Source of the DNA: Acetivibrio sp964564015 | GTDB lineage: Bacteria; Bacillota; Clostridia; Acetivibrionales; Acetivibrionaceae | NCBI GenBank assembly: GCA_964564015.1 | Contig: CAZLZR010000014.1 | Span: 1-64,000 of the forward strand | DNA: 64,000 nt | Direction of reading: 5' to 3' | Part shown: in pieces, positions 55,178-64,000 of the stretch | Layout: each line of letters opens with the position of its first letter | How positions within the stretch are numbered: the stretch's first letter is position 1 | Translations under genes and position numbers: made by a program | Notes under the pieces: generated by a model | What the model was told of the DNA's origin: nothing | Databases searched by the model: none | What the model saw: only the letters and a program-made list of their open reading frames with translations

Positions 55178-57714
55178 TACCTTATCACCCCACTCAGACT
55201 TATTTCCGGTTTCCACATATACTCGCTGCGCCCCATGGATTCATCAATATTGATATTGACTTTAAGCTTTATTTCGTTAATTTCATTTATATAAGCACTC
55301 AAATCACCTTGGGGCTCAAATACGTCTTCAACGCTCTCCCAATCCTTTGTTTTATTGTTGAACACGAACAACTTGTAACTTGAGCCATCTACTCCCTGTA
55401 CTTCACCTGATTGTGCATACTTTTCCTTCATATATTCAGGGATTGAAGCTGACCAGTCAATTTTAAATTTATCAACAAGCATTCCCTGCGGAACATCAAA
55501 TTTAAAGAACGCCTCCGTATCATTGTAAGCAACAATACTCTCGCCGTAAGCCCCTTCAAAACCTATGCCATCACCGCTTTCAAATACTGCATTGATAAAA
55601 CCTTCAGGTATTTCAACCTTTTTACCCTTCTGGAAAGTTATCTCGTGGGCAGAATATACAACATTTGTATTAAAGGACTTTGCTTCCTTACCGTTTACTT
55701 TTATACCATAATCAATTTTATCAAAATTCAGGGCAATGAACGTTACCCCTCTATTGTATAAATCGAAAGAACCATTTAGCGTCGCGACTTTATCAAATAT
55801 ATTTTCCAGTGCATTTCTCTTTCTCACTTGTTCTTTCCAGTCTTTAGGTAATGCAGCATTATCCATGTCGTACCATCTGATATATCTCGAATTTAATAAC
55901 TGATCATATGATAAAAATATACTTTTATCATCCATCGGAATTCTGATTTTTTTCTCTTCACCCGGAAGCATGTCTCCAACATCAATAAATTTTCCACCTA
56001 CTGCGACAAAAGAATCTTCAAAAGCAAAACCTGTATCATTTTTTATTACAGCAGAAAACTCTTTGGAATTTATATCAATATCACTGATCAGATTACCATC
56101 ATATTCTTGAGTTTGCTTTGCTGCCATAACACAAGGCTCCCATATTCCCACATTGTACATCTCGTGTTTGATAGGTTCACCTGCATAAACTTTACTTTTA
56201 ACTACTGCATTTTTATAGTCCTCTTCACTGTAACCGTTATAGCTATAACCATAACGATAATCATCTTCACGGTTCACTTCGATTTCATAATCATCTTTAT
56301 ATTCAAGCGTCATTATTCCCCACTTGTTGTTGAAAGCTGCTGCGGTAGTTTGTATTTCTGCTTTTTTATTCGTGGAATTAAGATTTATTATTGAGAAATT
56401 ATTTAATACTGCCGTCGTATATCTTGTTCTAAATCCAGCCCCATAAATTATACCCATGCACAAAAACGCCAAAACAGGTACTATAACCCAGTTTAGATCC
56501 CTTTTATCCCGCCATTTCAAATAGAGATAAATTAAGGGGCCAACAATTAAAATATATATGGCGATAATTATCATGAGAGCATTATATGGTGGTGTCTGTT
56601 CCTCAGGCACCTGCCTTGCAATTGAATCAAAGTCACTATATCGTCTTCCGTATATATTTGCTACCTGGTTATAATCATTATGACTACTGCTGTCTAACAG
56701 CTCTTTCCACATATCACCGGTATTTTCCCATACTGAGACAGGACTTAAGGTCGGATCAAAGGCAAAAAATAATATTACACCATCTGCTTTTTTATAGGTT
56801 ACAACAAGAGGTGTAACTTCATCCCCCATCAGGATTTTACCCTCCCCAACTTTTCCTGTAGATATATCAACCAACGCATCCGGTGCTTTTTTCCCCGTCA
56901 GTTTTTCCAGTTCCTCAACCAGCGATTCCTTTTTATTTTCGAGCAATTGAAAGGGTTTAAGAGCTTCTCCGAGACCTGAATAAACTTTTCTTCCGTTTGT
57001 TCCTCCGGCAAGCACCAGCGTTTTACCCCCGTCTACCCATTTTTCAAGTGCCTCCAACTGCTTCTTCGATAAAACAGAAGTATCAAAGTCTGCTATTACA
57101 ATATAGTCTAATGCATTCAATACCTCAACATTATCAGGCAAGCTTTCCTTATCAAGCCTGAATAACTCTGCAGGCCTTTTGCTGAAGGTTTCCTGCATCT
57201 TCACCTCTCTCGGGTCAGTATTATTAAGGTTTTCAGCAATTATCAACCCATTTAATGCCATAAGTTGATTGGAGGCATCACTCAATGCACCTATTGTGGG
57301 ATTTTCGGGTGAGATAAGCTTTTTAAATGAATAATCAAGCACTTTTATTTTTTTGCCTTTACTCTCAATTATAACCTGCACCTTTCTATTGGCTGTCCTG
57401 ACAGGAACATCCAGCGCCAGTTCCTTGGTAGACCCCTGCGGCAATTCAAAGGGCATAGCATAGATTGCTTTTGTCCTGTAACCGGTGTCAATAACAACCT
57501 GGGCCTCACCGGAAAACCCGTCTCCCTTATTTACAAGAGTTATATGAAACCGTGCTGATGCTCCAACTCTCATTACATCATCATATCCTGCTTTAACGCT
57601 CATATCCACACTATAAGGTGCAGCATACACAATAACCGAAAAGTTCATTATTAATACAGAAACAACAAAAACAAGAAAACAAAATACATTCCTTCGACCC
57701 GCCAATTTGAACAT
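55177..57714 (-). CDS. Large exported membrane protein heading the MoxR/VWA cluster
   Basis: This 845-residue protein has a signal peptide (to about residue 31, ...VIVYA). Ig-like exported domains follow, then a GATase1/DUF4350-like segment (NALDYIVIADFDTSVLSKKQLEALEKWVDGGKTLVLAGG). Two spans (about 380-400 and 408-428) flank YLKWRDKRDLNWV, and a second extracellular part of about 400 residues ends the protein. I do not recognise a named family. It is the first gene of the cluster. Its C-terminal TAA overlaps the ATPase start. Confidence 0.85.
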   Translation of the reverse strand: MFKLAGRRNVFCFLVFVVSVLIMNFSVIVYAAPYSVDMSVKAGYDDVMRVGASARFHITLVNKGDGFSGEAQVVIDTGYRTKAIYAMPFELPQGSTKELALDVPVRTANRKVQVIIESKGKKIKVLDYSFKKLISPENPTIGALSDASNQLMALNGLIIAENLNNTDPREVKMQETFSKRPAELFRLDKESLPDNVEVLNALDYIVIADFDTSVLSKKQLEALEKWVDGGKTLVLAGGTNGRKVYSGLGEALKPFQLLENKKESLVEELEKLTGKKAPDALVDISTGKVGEGKILMGDEVTPLVVTYKKADGVILFFAFDPTLSPVSVWENTGDMWKELLDSSSHNDYNQVANIYGRRYSDFDSIARQVPEEQTPPYNALMIIIAIYILIVGPLIYLYLKWRDKRDLNWVIVPVLAFLCMGIIYGAGFRTRYTTAVLNNFSIINLNSTNKKAEIQTTAAAFNNKWGIMTLEYKDDYEIEVNREDDYRYGYSYNGYSEEDYKNAVVKSKVYAGEPIKHEMYNVGIWEPCVMAAKQTQEYDGNLISDIDINSKEFSAVIKNDTGFAFEDSFVAVGGKFIDVGDMLPGEEKKIRIPMDDKSIFLSYDQLLNSRYIRWYDMDNAALPKDWKEQVRKRNALENIFDKVATLNGSFDLYNRGVTFIALNFDKIDYGIKVNGKEAKSFNTNVVYSAHEITFQKGKKVEIPEGFINAVFESGDGIGFEGAYGESIVAYNDTEAFFKFDVPQGMLVDKFKIDWSASIPEYMKEKYAQSGEVQGVDGSSYKLFVFNNKTKDWESVEDVFEPQGDLSAYINEINEIKLKVNINIDESMGRSEYMWKPEISLSGVIR

Positions 57715-58077
57715 TAAATCACCTCTAAATATAAAGTTAGACTGTTATTTGACCTAAAAGGTTTCGCCTGTAATCCATTATCTATCTACCAAATATATTC
57801 GATTCTTACATTTATCATATTGTAACAATATTTATTATATTAGTAAACCTTTATACAGGATATCAAATATTAACTATTTATAAACAACCTTGTGCTGCAT
57901 GCAATTTTATACTATTCTTCTCAAAAAGTTTGTTATTTTAGCAAGTATTTTAAAAATAAAAATATGCCCGAGCTTTGAATTTTCCAACACTTCAAAGTCC
58001 AGGCATGTTTAACCAGGGAATAGCTGATATCAGCTATATAGAAAAAACTAAAAGACCCAAAAAAAGCCGGGCATAAT
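57715..58077. other. 363-nt gap between transketolase and the MoxR/VWA cluster
   Basis: It holds the transketolase terminator at its right end and the promoter region of the cluster at its left end. No gene was seen. Confidence 0.5.
57950..58006 (-). terminator. Terminator of the transketolase operon
   Basis: ATGCCCGAGCTTTGAA (57964-57979) pairs with TTCAAAGTCCAGGCAT (57991-58006), 16 positions with two mismatches, and on the minus strand a T-rich tail follows. Confidence 0.85.
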
Positions 58078-59022
58078 TTATGCCTTTTTCAATGCTATAG
58101 CTTCTTTTGCCTTATTAACAATATCTTCAGCAGTCAGACCGTACATCTTAATCAATTCATCCGGTTTACCCGACTTACCGAATTTGTCCTGAACACCTAC
58201 CATTTTTACAGGTACAGGATAATTTTCAATCAGCACTTCCGCTACCGCGCTTCCAAATCCACCCATTACGGTATGCTCCTCGCATGTAACAATAGCGCCT
58301 GTTTCCTTTGCTGCTTTAATAATAATGTCTTTGTCAATCGGTTTAATAGTATGAATATTAACCAACCTTGCACTGATTCCCTGACTTTTCAGCTGCTCAA
58401 CGGCTTCAACAGCTTTTCCTGTCATATACCCTGTGGAAATTATTGTTACATCAGTACCTTCCGATAAGGTAACACCTTTGCCTAATTCAAATTTATAAGT
58501 GCTTTCGTCAAAGAGTACCGGAACAGCAAGACGTGAAAGCCTCAAGTATACAGGACCGTCAATTTTTGAAGCGGCAATAGTTGCCTGCCTTGCCTCCACC
58601 GCATCAGCCGGGCTGATTACAATCATATTCGGGATGGATCTCATCAAAGAAATATCTTCTATAACCTGATGGGAAGCACCATCCTCCCCAACAGTCAAGC
58701 CTGCATGGGAGGCACCTATCTTAACATTTAGTGCAGGGTAACATATGGAATTCCTTACCTGTTCAAACGCTCTTCCAGCTGCAAACATCGCAAATGTACT
58801 GGCAAAAACCACTTTACCACAGGAAGCAAGTCCCGCAGCAGCCGACATCATGTTTGCCTCTGCAATTCCCATATTAAAAAACCTTTCAGGGTATTTTTTC
58901 CTAAAAACCTCAGTCTTTGTAGACTTTGAAAGGTCAGCATCCATTACCACAATCCTGGTATCCTCACCTATCTCAGCCAGAGCATTTCCATAGGCCTCTC
59001 TGGTAGCTATTTTTTTCTGCAT
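58078..59022 (-). CDS. Transketolase, C-terminal subunit
   Basis: This 314-residue protein covers the pyrimidine-binding and C-terminal domains of transketolase: VVMDADLSKSTKTEVF, NMGIAEANMMSAAAGLA (the catalytic Glu region), FEQVRNSI, GLTVGEDGASHQ and the end domain SGKPDELIKMYGL. It needs the separate N-terminal subunit to form the active ThDP enzyme, which transfers two-carbon units in the pentose phosphate pathway. It lies 4 nt after the N-subunit gene. Split transketolases are common in Firmicutes and archaea. Confidence 0.92.
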   Translation of the reverse strand: MQKKIATREAYGNALAEIGEDTRIVVMDADLSKSTKTEVFRKKYPERFFNMGIAEANMMSAAAGLASCGKVVFASTFAMFAAGRAFEQVRNSICYPALNVKIGASHAGLTVGEDGASHQVIEDISLMRSIPNMIVISPADAVEARQATIAASKIDGPVYLRLSRLAVPVLFDESTYKFELGKGVTLSEGTDVTIISTGYMTGKAVEAVEQLKSQGISARLVNIHTIKPIDKDIIIKAAKETGAIVTCEEHTVMGGFGSAVAEVLIENYPVPVKMVGVQDKFGKSGKPDELIKMYGLTAEDIVNKAKEAIALKKA

Positions 59023-59026
59023 TTAA

Positions 59027-59869
59027 TTATACCTCCATTCCAGCCAAAACTGCATCCAGTTCAGCTTTAGCCTTTTCTGCCTGCTCCCTGTCAGGAGCTA
59101 CACCATGCCATCCGGCTTCATTTTCCATAAACGAAACACCTTTACCTTTTATTGTCTCAGCAACAATCATCGTTGGCTTACCTTTGGATTTTTTCGCTTC
59201 ATTTATCGCCTCAATAATTTGTAAATGGTCATGACCGTTTATTGCGACAACTTTCCAGCCAAAAGCCTTGAACTTCTCCTCAACAGGTTCAGGAGACATT
59301 ACATCACTAATATTACCATCTATCTGTAAATGGTTATGATCCAAAAATACTATAAGGTTATCAAGCTTATAATGTGCAGCAGCCATTAAAGCTTCCCAGA
59401 CTTGACCTTCCTGAGTTTCACCGTCACCTATCAGAGCATATACATTACTGTCTTTATTGTCGATTTTTCCAGCTATAGCCATACCAACAGCAGCAGATAT
59501 ACCCTGTCCCAGAGATCCTGTTGACATGTCAACTCCAGGTACGTATCTCATACTGGGATGTCCCTCTAAAAAGCTGTCTATCCTTCTGAATTTTGGTAAT
59601 TCCTCTTTTGGAAAAAATCCTTTCTCAGCTAGGGCTGCATATAGAGCAGGAGAACAATGCCCCTTTGATAAAACAAATCTATCCCTGTCTTCCCACTGTG
59701 GGTTCTTTGGATCAACCCTCATCACATTAAAATACAATACTGTAATAATATCAGCACAGGAAAGTGATCCGCCCGGATGACCTGATTGGGCATTATATAC
59801 TTGCTCAATTATATGTTTCCTCAAAATCACAGAGCACTTTTTTAACTCTTTTATCTGATCTTCGTTCAT
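59027..59869 (-). CDS. Transketolase, N-terminal subunit
   Basis: This 280-residue subunit carries the pyrophosphate-binding domain: SGHPGGSLSCADI, KGHCSPALYAALAE, GSLGQGISAAVGMA and the ThDP motif GDGETQEGQVWEAL with the NHLQIDG end. It is the first gene of the pair and works with the following subunit. Its end and the next ATG are separated by 4 nt, with GGAGG inside the overlap region. Confidence 0.94.
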   Translation of the reverse strand: MNEDQIKELKKCSVILRKHIIEQVYNAQSGHPGGSLSCADIITVLYFNVMRVDPKNPQWEDRDRFVLSKGHCSPALYAALAEKGFFPKEELPKFRRIDSFLEGHPSMRYVPGVDMSTGSLGQGISAAVGMAIAGKIDNKDSNVYALIGDGETQEGQVWEALMAAAHYKLDNLIVFLDHNHLQIDGNISDVMSPEPVEEKFKAFGWKVVAINGHDHLQIIEAINEAKKSKGKPTMIVAETIKGKGVSFMENEAGWHGVAPDREQAEKAKAELDAVLAGMEV

Positions 59870-59973
59870 GATACATCTCCTAAGAAAAATTTTTTCGTAA
59901 TTAGTATACTACAGTGAGTAGTTTAAGTCTACAAATACTCTTCTTTTTTTAAAATTTATACACGTGAAAATCC

Positions 59974-60879
59974 TCAGTCATAGGTTTTAAAGCCCTCTCC
60001 AAGTACCTCCCTGACATCTGCCAATATTATAAATGCACCTTGATCAACACTTTTAACTATATTCTTGAGCATGGATATTTGCCCTCTATTTACAATGCAA
60101 AGCAACACCTTTTTGTCATTACCTGTATACATCCCTGTTCCATCCAGCGCAGTTACCCCTCTGTCCAAATCCGTTAGAATTCTTGATGCAATTTTGTCAG
60201 ATAGGTCCGAAATTATAAAGACCGCCTTTGCAAAATTAACTCCTTCCAATATCGCATCTATTACTTTTGAACTTATAAACAACGTAACAATAGCATACAA
60301 TCCCAGTTGAAAACTTTTAAATACTACGGCTGCAAGTATTATAACACTGGTATCAATAATCAGAAGTGTTTCACCCATTGTAAATACAGGTATAAAATCA
60401 GAAACAATTCTTGCTGCAAGATCGGTTCCACCTGTAGTAGCACCCGATTTGAAGACGAGACCCAAACCTACTCCCATTAAAAAACCTCCAAACAGAGAGT
60501 AAAGCAGTATGTCCTTTGGATAAATGAGACCCTCAGCCTCACCAAGGTAGTTTTTTACAAAGACGTTTGTAAATGGCTCAGTAAGATCAATAATAACCGA
60601 TAGTAGTACTGTTCCAAAAAAAGTCTTCATAACAAACTTTTTTCCAACAAACCGCATCCCAAGTACAAACAGCGGAACATTCAACGCCAGCATGGTTATC
60701 CCCACCGGAAATTTACCTTTGCTTATGTAATAAAAAACTGTAGCAATACCACTGACTCCTCCCGGTGCAATCTTATACGGAACCAAAAAAATATTTATCG
60801 AGCCGGCTGTTATTATGGAACCTATAACAATCATTAAATAGTCTTTCCAATATTTTGACATTTTCTCATTTAAACTCAT
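59974..60879 (-). CDS. YitT-family membrane protein
   Basis: This 301-residue protein has the YitT/DUF161 pattern: five to six spans with LVPYKIAPGGVSGIATVFYY and GVGLGLVFKSGATTGGTDLAARIV, followed by the soluble DUF2179 domain (KAVFIISDLSDKIASRI, ...LLCIVNRGQISMLKNIVK). The family's function is not settled. AGAGG lies 7 nt before ATG 60879. It is a single-gene unit upstream of the transketolase genes. Confidence 0.92.
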   Translation of the reverse strand: MSLNEKMSKYWKDYLMIVIGSIITAGSINIFLVPYKIAPGGVSGIATVFYYISKGKFPVGITMLALNVPLFVLGMRFVGKKFVMKTFFGTVLLSVIIDLTEPFTNVFVKNYLGEAEGLIYPKDILLYSLFGGFLMGVGLGLVFKSGATTGGTDLAARIVSDFIPVFTMGETLLIIDTSVIILAAVVFKSFQLGLYAIVTLFISSKVIDAILEGVNFAKAVFIISDLSDKIASRILTDLDRGVTALDGTGMYTGNDKKVLLCIVNRGQISMLKNIVKSVDQGAFIILADVREVLGEGFKTYD

Positions 60880-61343
60880 CTTTATACCTCTGCCAAATAT
60901 CTCAAATTTATTTTATGTTTCCCAAACATTATAAAATTCATCCGGTTTACTGATTTTAAGGTAGGTGTATATTGTTTAAGTGGAGAAAAATATGGAAGAA
61001 ACATTGTGAAGCAAGTTGTAGAGCCTGTTAATACGACGAGGAAAGGGAGAGCATTGTCTGAGCGAAGCGAGTTTTGCTCGACCCCGAGGAGTATTTACAG
61101 GCTCTAGACTGCGTAACTTAAGTTTCTGGAATATTTTTCTTCATATTTATTAAATGCACCCTTTTAAGGCTTAGATAATATTAACCAATCTACTTTTATT
61201 GCATAATGTGTTTATGCTATAATGTGATGGACATAATATAATTGATTTGGAAAGCTTGTTAAAAACAGACTTTATGAGAAGAATTGTATTTCGTCAAAGG
61301 CTGCTTTGTAACAAATAATAATGCTATTGTCAAGGAGATTGCA
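60880..61343. other. Divergent intergenic region with large palindromic element
   Basis: The gap between divergent yitT-like and GT4-CsaB genes holds a 162-bp inverted-repeat element (60982-61143). Beyond it, 61144-61343 is AT-rich, with no further gene; the promoter of the glycosyltransferase gene should lie there. Confidence 0.6.
60982..61143. repeat. Large palindromic hairpin element
   Basis: The inner arms TAGAGCCTGTTAATAC (61019-61034) and GTATTTACAGGCTCTA (61091-61106) match in 15 of 16 positions. Outside them, GAGAAAAATAT (from 60983) mirrors ATATTTTTCTTC (61131-61142), with AGAAAC/GTTTCT between. The apex includes GAGCGAAGCGAG and CGAG-TTTTG-CTCG. No coding frame fits. It could be a MITE-like element or structured RNA. 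Confidence 0.75.
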
Positions 61344-63575
61344 ATGAAAGTTCTTCATTTAATCGGCGGAGGAGACATCGGTGGAGCAAAAAGCCACGTT
61401 CTCTCCTTAGTAAATGAACTTGGAAAACACATAGATGTTAAACTTATAAGTTTCAGGAAAGGTGCGTTTGCAGATGATGCTCGTAAACTAGGTATAAATG
61501 TCGATATTGTAAATACGGGCACTATTTTTACCGACATCAGAAAGGTATTGGAAATAATAAGATCAGAAGGGTACGAACTGATACATTCTCATGGTGCAAA
61601 GGCAAATATGGTTGCAGTGGCTGTAAAGAAGATTACAGGACTGCCGGTAGTAACAACAGTTCACAGTGATTACAGGCTTGACTACCTCCAGAACATCTTA
61701 AAGATGTTTTCTTTTGGTATGGTAAACACGTTGGCACTCCGTTTTATTGACTACCATATAGGGGTATCGAAAAATTTCAAGGATATGTTGATTGAAAGAA
61801 GATTCAGCCCTCAAAACATATTCACGGTTTATAACGGTATAAATTTTGATAAAAAGGATTTAAAGCTTACTAAAGAAGAGTTTCTTTCAAAATACAAACT
61901 CAATTTCGGTAAAGACGATGTAATTATTGGAATCCTTGCCAGACTTCATCCTGTAAAAGGTATCAGTACATTTTTACAGGCTGCTGCCGAAGTAGTAAAG
62001 CAAAATTCAACAGTAAGGTTTCTGATTGCCGGAGATGGCGAAGAGAGAAAATCTTTGGAACGTAAGGCAGCTTCCTTAGGGCTTGCAAAGAACGTATATT
62101 TTCTTGGCTTCATTGATGAACCTTACGAATTTGTCAACAGCATAGACATTAATGTTCTTACTTCTTTAAGTGAAAGTTTCCCTTATTCAATATTAGAGGG
62201 CACTCTCTTTAAAAAAGCTACTATAAGCAGCAATGTCGGGGGTATTTCCGACCTCATCGATAATGAGCGAAACGGTTTTCTTTTTGAGCCTAAGGATTAT
62301 AAAACGCTTGCCAAACAAATGCTTACTCTTGTTAACGATGCACATTTAAGAGAGGATATGGGGCAGAAGATTCACCAGAAGGCCAGCACGTATTTCTCCC
62401 TCAAAAATATGTGCAACACCCAACTCAGCATCTACGAAAACATAATATGCAGAAGTCTTGATAAAAAGCTTCCAAATAATCATTATGATGCAATAATTTC
62501 CGGCTACTATGGCTTTAAGAATATTGGAGACGATGCCATGCTTATGGCAATAATAGATAATCTGAAGATGTGCAAAAAGGACATCAGGATACTCGTCCTT
62601 TCAAACAACCCTGTTGAAACAAGACGTATCTATAACGTTGCTTCAATAAACAGAGTTAATCTAATTCAGATACTTTCCATTATGAAACATTCGAAATTGT
62701 TAATAAGCGGTGGCGGAAGCCTGATTCAGGATAATACAAGCACTCGTTCCCTTATATACTATCTTGGTATGATCTGGCTGGCAAAAAAAATGAAGATGAA
62801 GGTTATGATCTATGCCAACGGAATTGGGCCTTTAAATAAAAAGAACAACAGAAACCTTACAAAACGTGTCGTTAATAATGTGGATGTAATTACTCTTAGA
62901 GAGGAATTGTCCTATAAGGAACTTGTCAATTTAAATGTAACAAGGCCAAATATTTATGTAACAGCTGATCCGGCCTTTACCATAAAAGCAGAAAGCACTG
63001 AACATACTGACTATTTACTATCGAGTGAAGGCATTGATCCCAATCTCCCTTTCGTAGGATTTTCAGTAAGAAGATGGCATAACCATGATCAATATGAAAC
63101 AACTATCGCCAATATAGCTGACTACATTATTGATGCGTACGGTATAAATGTGTTGTTTATTCCCATGCACTACCCTGGTGACCTTGTTATTATTGAAAAC
63201 ATAATTTCAAAGATGAAAAACAAGGGTTATGCAGTCAGAAAAAAACATTCGGTATCCGAGACTCTTGGAATAATCAGCAAAACCCAAATGCTTATAGGCA
63301 TGAGATTACACGCTTTGATATTCGCTGCCAGCATAGGTATACCTATAGTTGGAATTGTTTACGAACCCAAGGTTGAGGGATTTTTAAAGTATGCAAATCA
63401 AGCATCCGCCGGGCACGTAAACTCTTTGGAATTTGACGGCATGAAAAAAATAGTTGATAAAGTATGGCACAACAGAGAAACCATTAAAAGGGAACTTGAC
63501 ATTACCACGTCACAACTTAAGGAAAAAGCATTAAGAAATGCACATTTAGCCTTTGAATTAATTGAGAATTCATAA
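61344..63575 (+). CDS. Fusion: GT4 glycosyltransferase + CsaB-type polysaccharide pyruvyl transferase
   Basis: This 743-residue protein starts at ATG 61344 with AAGGAG 6 nt upstream; a frame from 61284 adds 20 unlikely residues. Residues about 1-375 form a GT4 enzyme: MKVLHLIGGGDIGGAKSHVLSL, VHSDYRLDYLQN, NGINFDKKDL, GILARLHPVKGI, SESFPYSILEGTL. From about 379 the CsaB domain begins: AIISGYYGFKNIGDDAML, LLISGGGSLIQDNTS, ANGIGPLNKKNN, IGMRLHALIFAASIGIPIVGIVYEPKV. CsaB adds pyruvate ketals to secondary wall polymer, the ligand of SLH domains. The next gene is a TagA/WecG-type transferase in the same pathway. Confidence 0.9.
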   Translation: MKVLHLIGGGDIGGAKSHVLSLVNELGKHIDVKLISFRKGAFADDARKLGINVDIVNTGTIFTDIRKVLEIIRSEGYELIHSHGAKANMVAVAVKKITGLPVVTTVHSDYRLDYLQNILKMFSFGMVNTLALRFIDYHIGVSKNFKDMLIERRFSPQNIFTVYNGINFDKKDLKLTKEEFLSKYKLNFGKDDVIIGILARLHPVKGISTFLQAAAEVVKQNSTVRFLIAGDGEERKSLERKAASLGLAKNVYFLGFIDEPYEFVNSIDINVLTSLSESFPYSILEGTLFKKATISSNVGGISDLIDNERNGFLFEPKDYKTLAKQMLTLVNDAHLREDMGQKIHQKASTYFSLKNMCNTQLSIYENIICRSLDKKLPNNHYDAIISGYYGFKNIGDDAMLMAIIDNLKMCKKDIRILVLSNNPVETRRIYNVASINRVNLIQILSIMKHSKLLISGGGSLIQDNTSTRSLIYYLGMIWLAKKMKMKVMIYANGIGPLNKKNNRNLTKRVVNNVDVITLREELSYKELVNLNVTRPNIYVTADPAFTIKAESTEHTDYLLSSEGIDPNLPFVGFSVRRWHNHDQYETTIANIADYIIDAYGINVLFIPMHYPGDLVIIENIISKMKNKGYAVRKKHSVSETLGIISKTQMLIGMRLHALIFAASIGIPIVGIVYEPKVEGFLKYANQASAGHVNSLEFDGMKKIVDKVWHNRETIKRELDITTSQLKEKALRNAHLAFELIENS

Positions 63576-63602
63576 CCTAATCCATAGCGCAAAGGAGTTT
63601 GT

Positions 63603-64000
63603 ATGAGAAAGACTATTAAAATTTCAGATATACCGGTAGATAATGTGACAATGGAAGAAGCAGTAGAAAGGTTTAAATTACTTCTTCATGAACCCGGTAC
63701 CCACACAATTTATACACCAAATGCAGAAATAATGATGGCTGCACAAAGAGATCCCGAACTGAAAAACATTCTTTGTGATGCAGACATGCTATTACCTGAT
63801 GGAGCAGGTGTGGTGCTTGCATCAAAAATTATGGGATGTCCATTAAAAGAACGTGTTGCAGGCTATGATTTCACTCTGAACTGTTTTAAGCTCTCTAGTG
63901 AAATGAATATTTCGTTTTACTTTTTTGGTGGGAAACCCGGAGTGGCAGAGGAAGCGGTTGGCAAAACCAAAATAAGCACTCCCGATATCAGGATTGCAGG
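63603..64000 (+). CDS. WecG/TagA/CpsF-family glycosyltransferase (N-terminal part, runs off window)
   Basis: ATG 63603 has AAAGGAG 5 nt upstream, 27 nt after the preceding stop. The 132 visible residues show the GT26 pattern: DIPVDNVTMEEAVERF, TIYTPNAEIMMAAQRDPEL, LLPDGAGVVLASKIMG, ERVAGYDFT and FYFFGGKPGVAEEA. These enzymes add N-acetylmannosamine or similar to undecaprenyl-linked GlcNAc in teichoic acid or secondary wall polymer synthesis. It is co-directional with the GT4-CsaB gene and likely co-transcribed. Confidence 0.9.
   Translation, partial: MRKTIKISDIPVDNVTMEEAVERFKLLLHEPGTHTIYTPNAEIMMAAQRDPELKNILCDADMLLPDGAGVVLASKIMGCPLKERVAGYDFTLNCFKLSSEMNISFYFFGGKPGVAEEAVGKTKISTPDIRIA

Overview
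The window looks like the chromosome of a cellulosome-forming, AT-rich clostridium, most likely Acetivibrio (Hungateiclostridium; C. thermocellum, A. cellulolyticus or A. clariflavus group). The genus is inferred from a C-terminal type I dockerin, a SigI sigma factor, an RsgI anti-sigma factor with sugar-binding modules, an adjacent cellobiose/cellodextrin phosphorylase pair, and a CsaB-type pyruvyl transferase of the kind used for S-layer anchoring. No rRNA, tRNA, CRISPR array or transposase-bearing insertion sequence was seen.

Layout. 1-1852 (-): 5' part of a secreted choice-of-anchor-A adhesin with 273-nt (91-residue) tandem repeats. 2162-4240 (-): UvrD-type helicase. 4338-11429 (-): a response regulator and histidine kinase followed by a lipoprotein, a MalG-like permease and a MalF-like permease fused to a GT39-like membrane glycosyltransferase; no ATPase or binding protein is nearby. 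11814-18062 (+): a LiaF-like membrane protein and a giant alpha-2-macroglobulin-like protein ending in a dockerin. 18618-25158: a small orphan protein, a sigI gene bracketed by inverted copies of a twin-hairpin repeat, a fragment of an ECF sigma gene, a secreted Kelch protein, and a convergent rsgI gene. 25159-30651 (+): a 1830-residue pseudokinase/AAA/TPR/GAF/GGDEF protein. 30819-37518 (-): LacI regulator, cellobiose phosphorylase, cellodextrin phosphorylase. 37735-39485: an Rpn-like nuclease and a small membrane protein. 39714-44430 (+): secreted protein, ABC transporter, histidine kinase and response regulator. 44545-57714 (-): a tightly coupled cluster of a large surface membrane protein, ABC ATPase and permease, coiled-coil/Gly-rich protein, MoxR ATPase, DUF58 protein, two VWA proteins and a LURP-one protein. 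58078-60879 (-): split transketolase and a YitT protein. 61344-64000 (+): a GT4-CsaB fusion and the start of a WecG/TagA glycosyltransferase.

How the genes fit together. Extracellular polysaccharide is probably sensed by the RsgI/SigI type of system. Imported cellodextrins would be phosphorolysed by Cdp and Cbp under the LacI regulator, and split transketolase serves pentose phosphate metabolism. The dockerin-bearing macroglobulin may guard the cellulosome against proteases. CsaB and TagA-like enzymes build the wall polymer on which S-layer and cellulosome anchors sit. The strongest candidates for something undescribed are the twin-hairpin repeat around sigI, the permease-glycosyltransferase fusion, the dockerin macroglobulin without a thioester, the pseudokinase-diguanylate cyclase, and the MoxR/VWA/ABC cluster.
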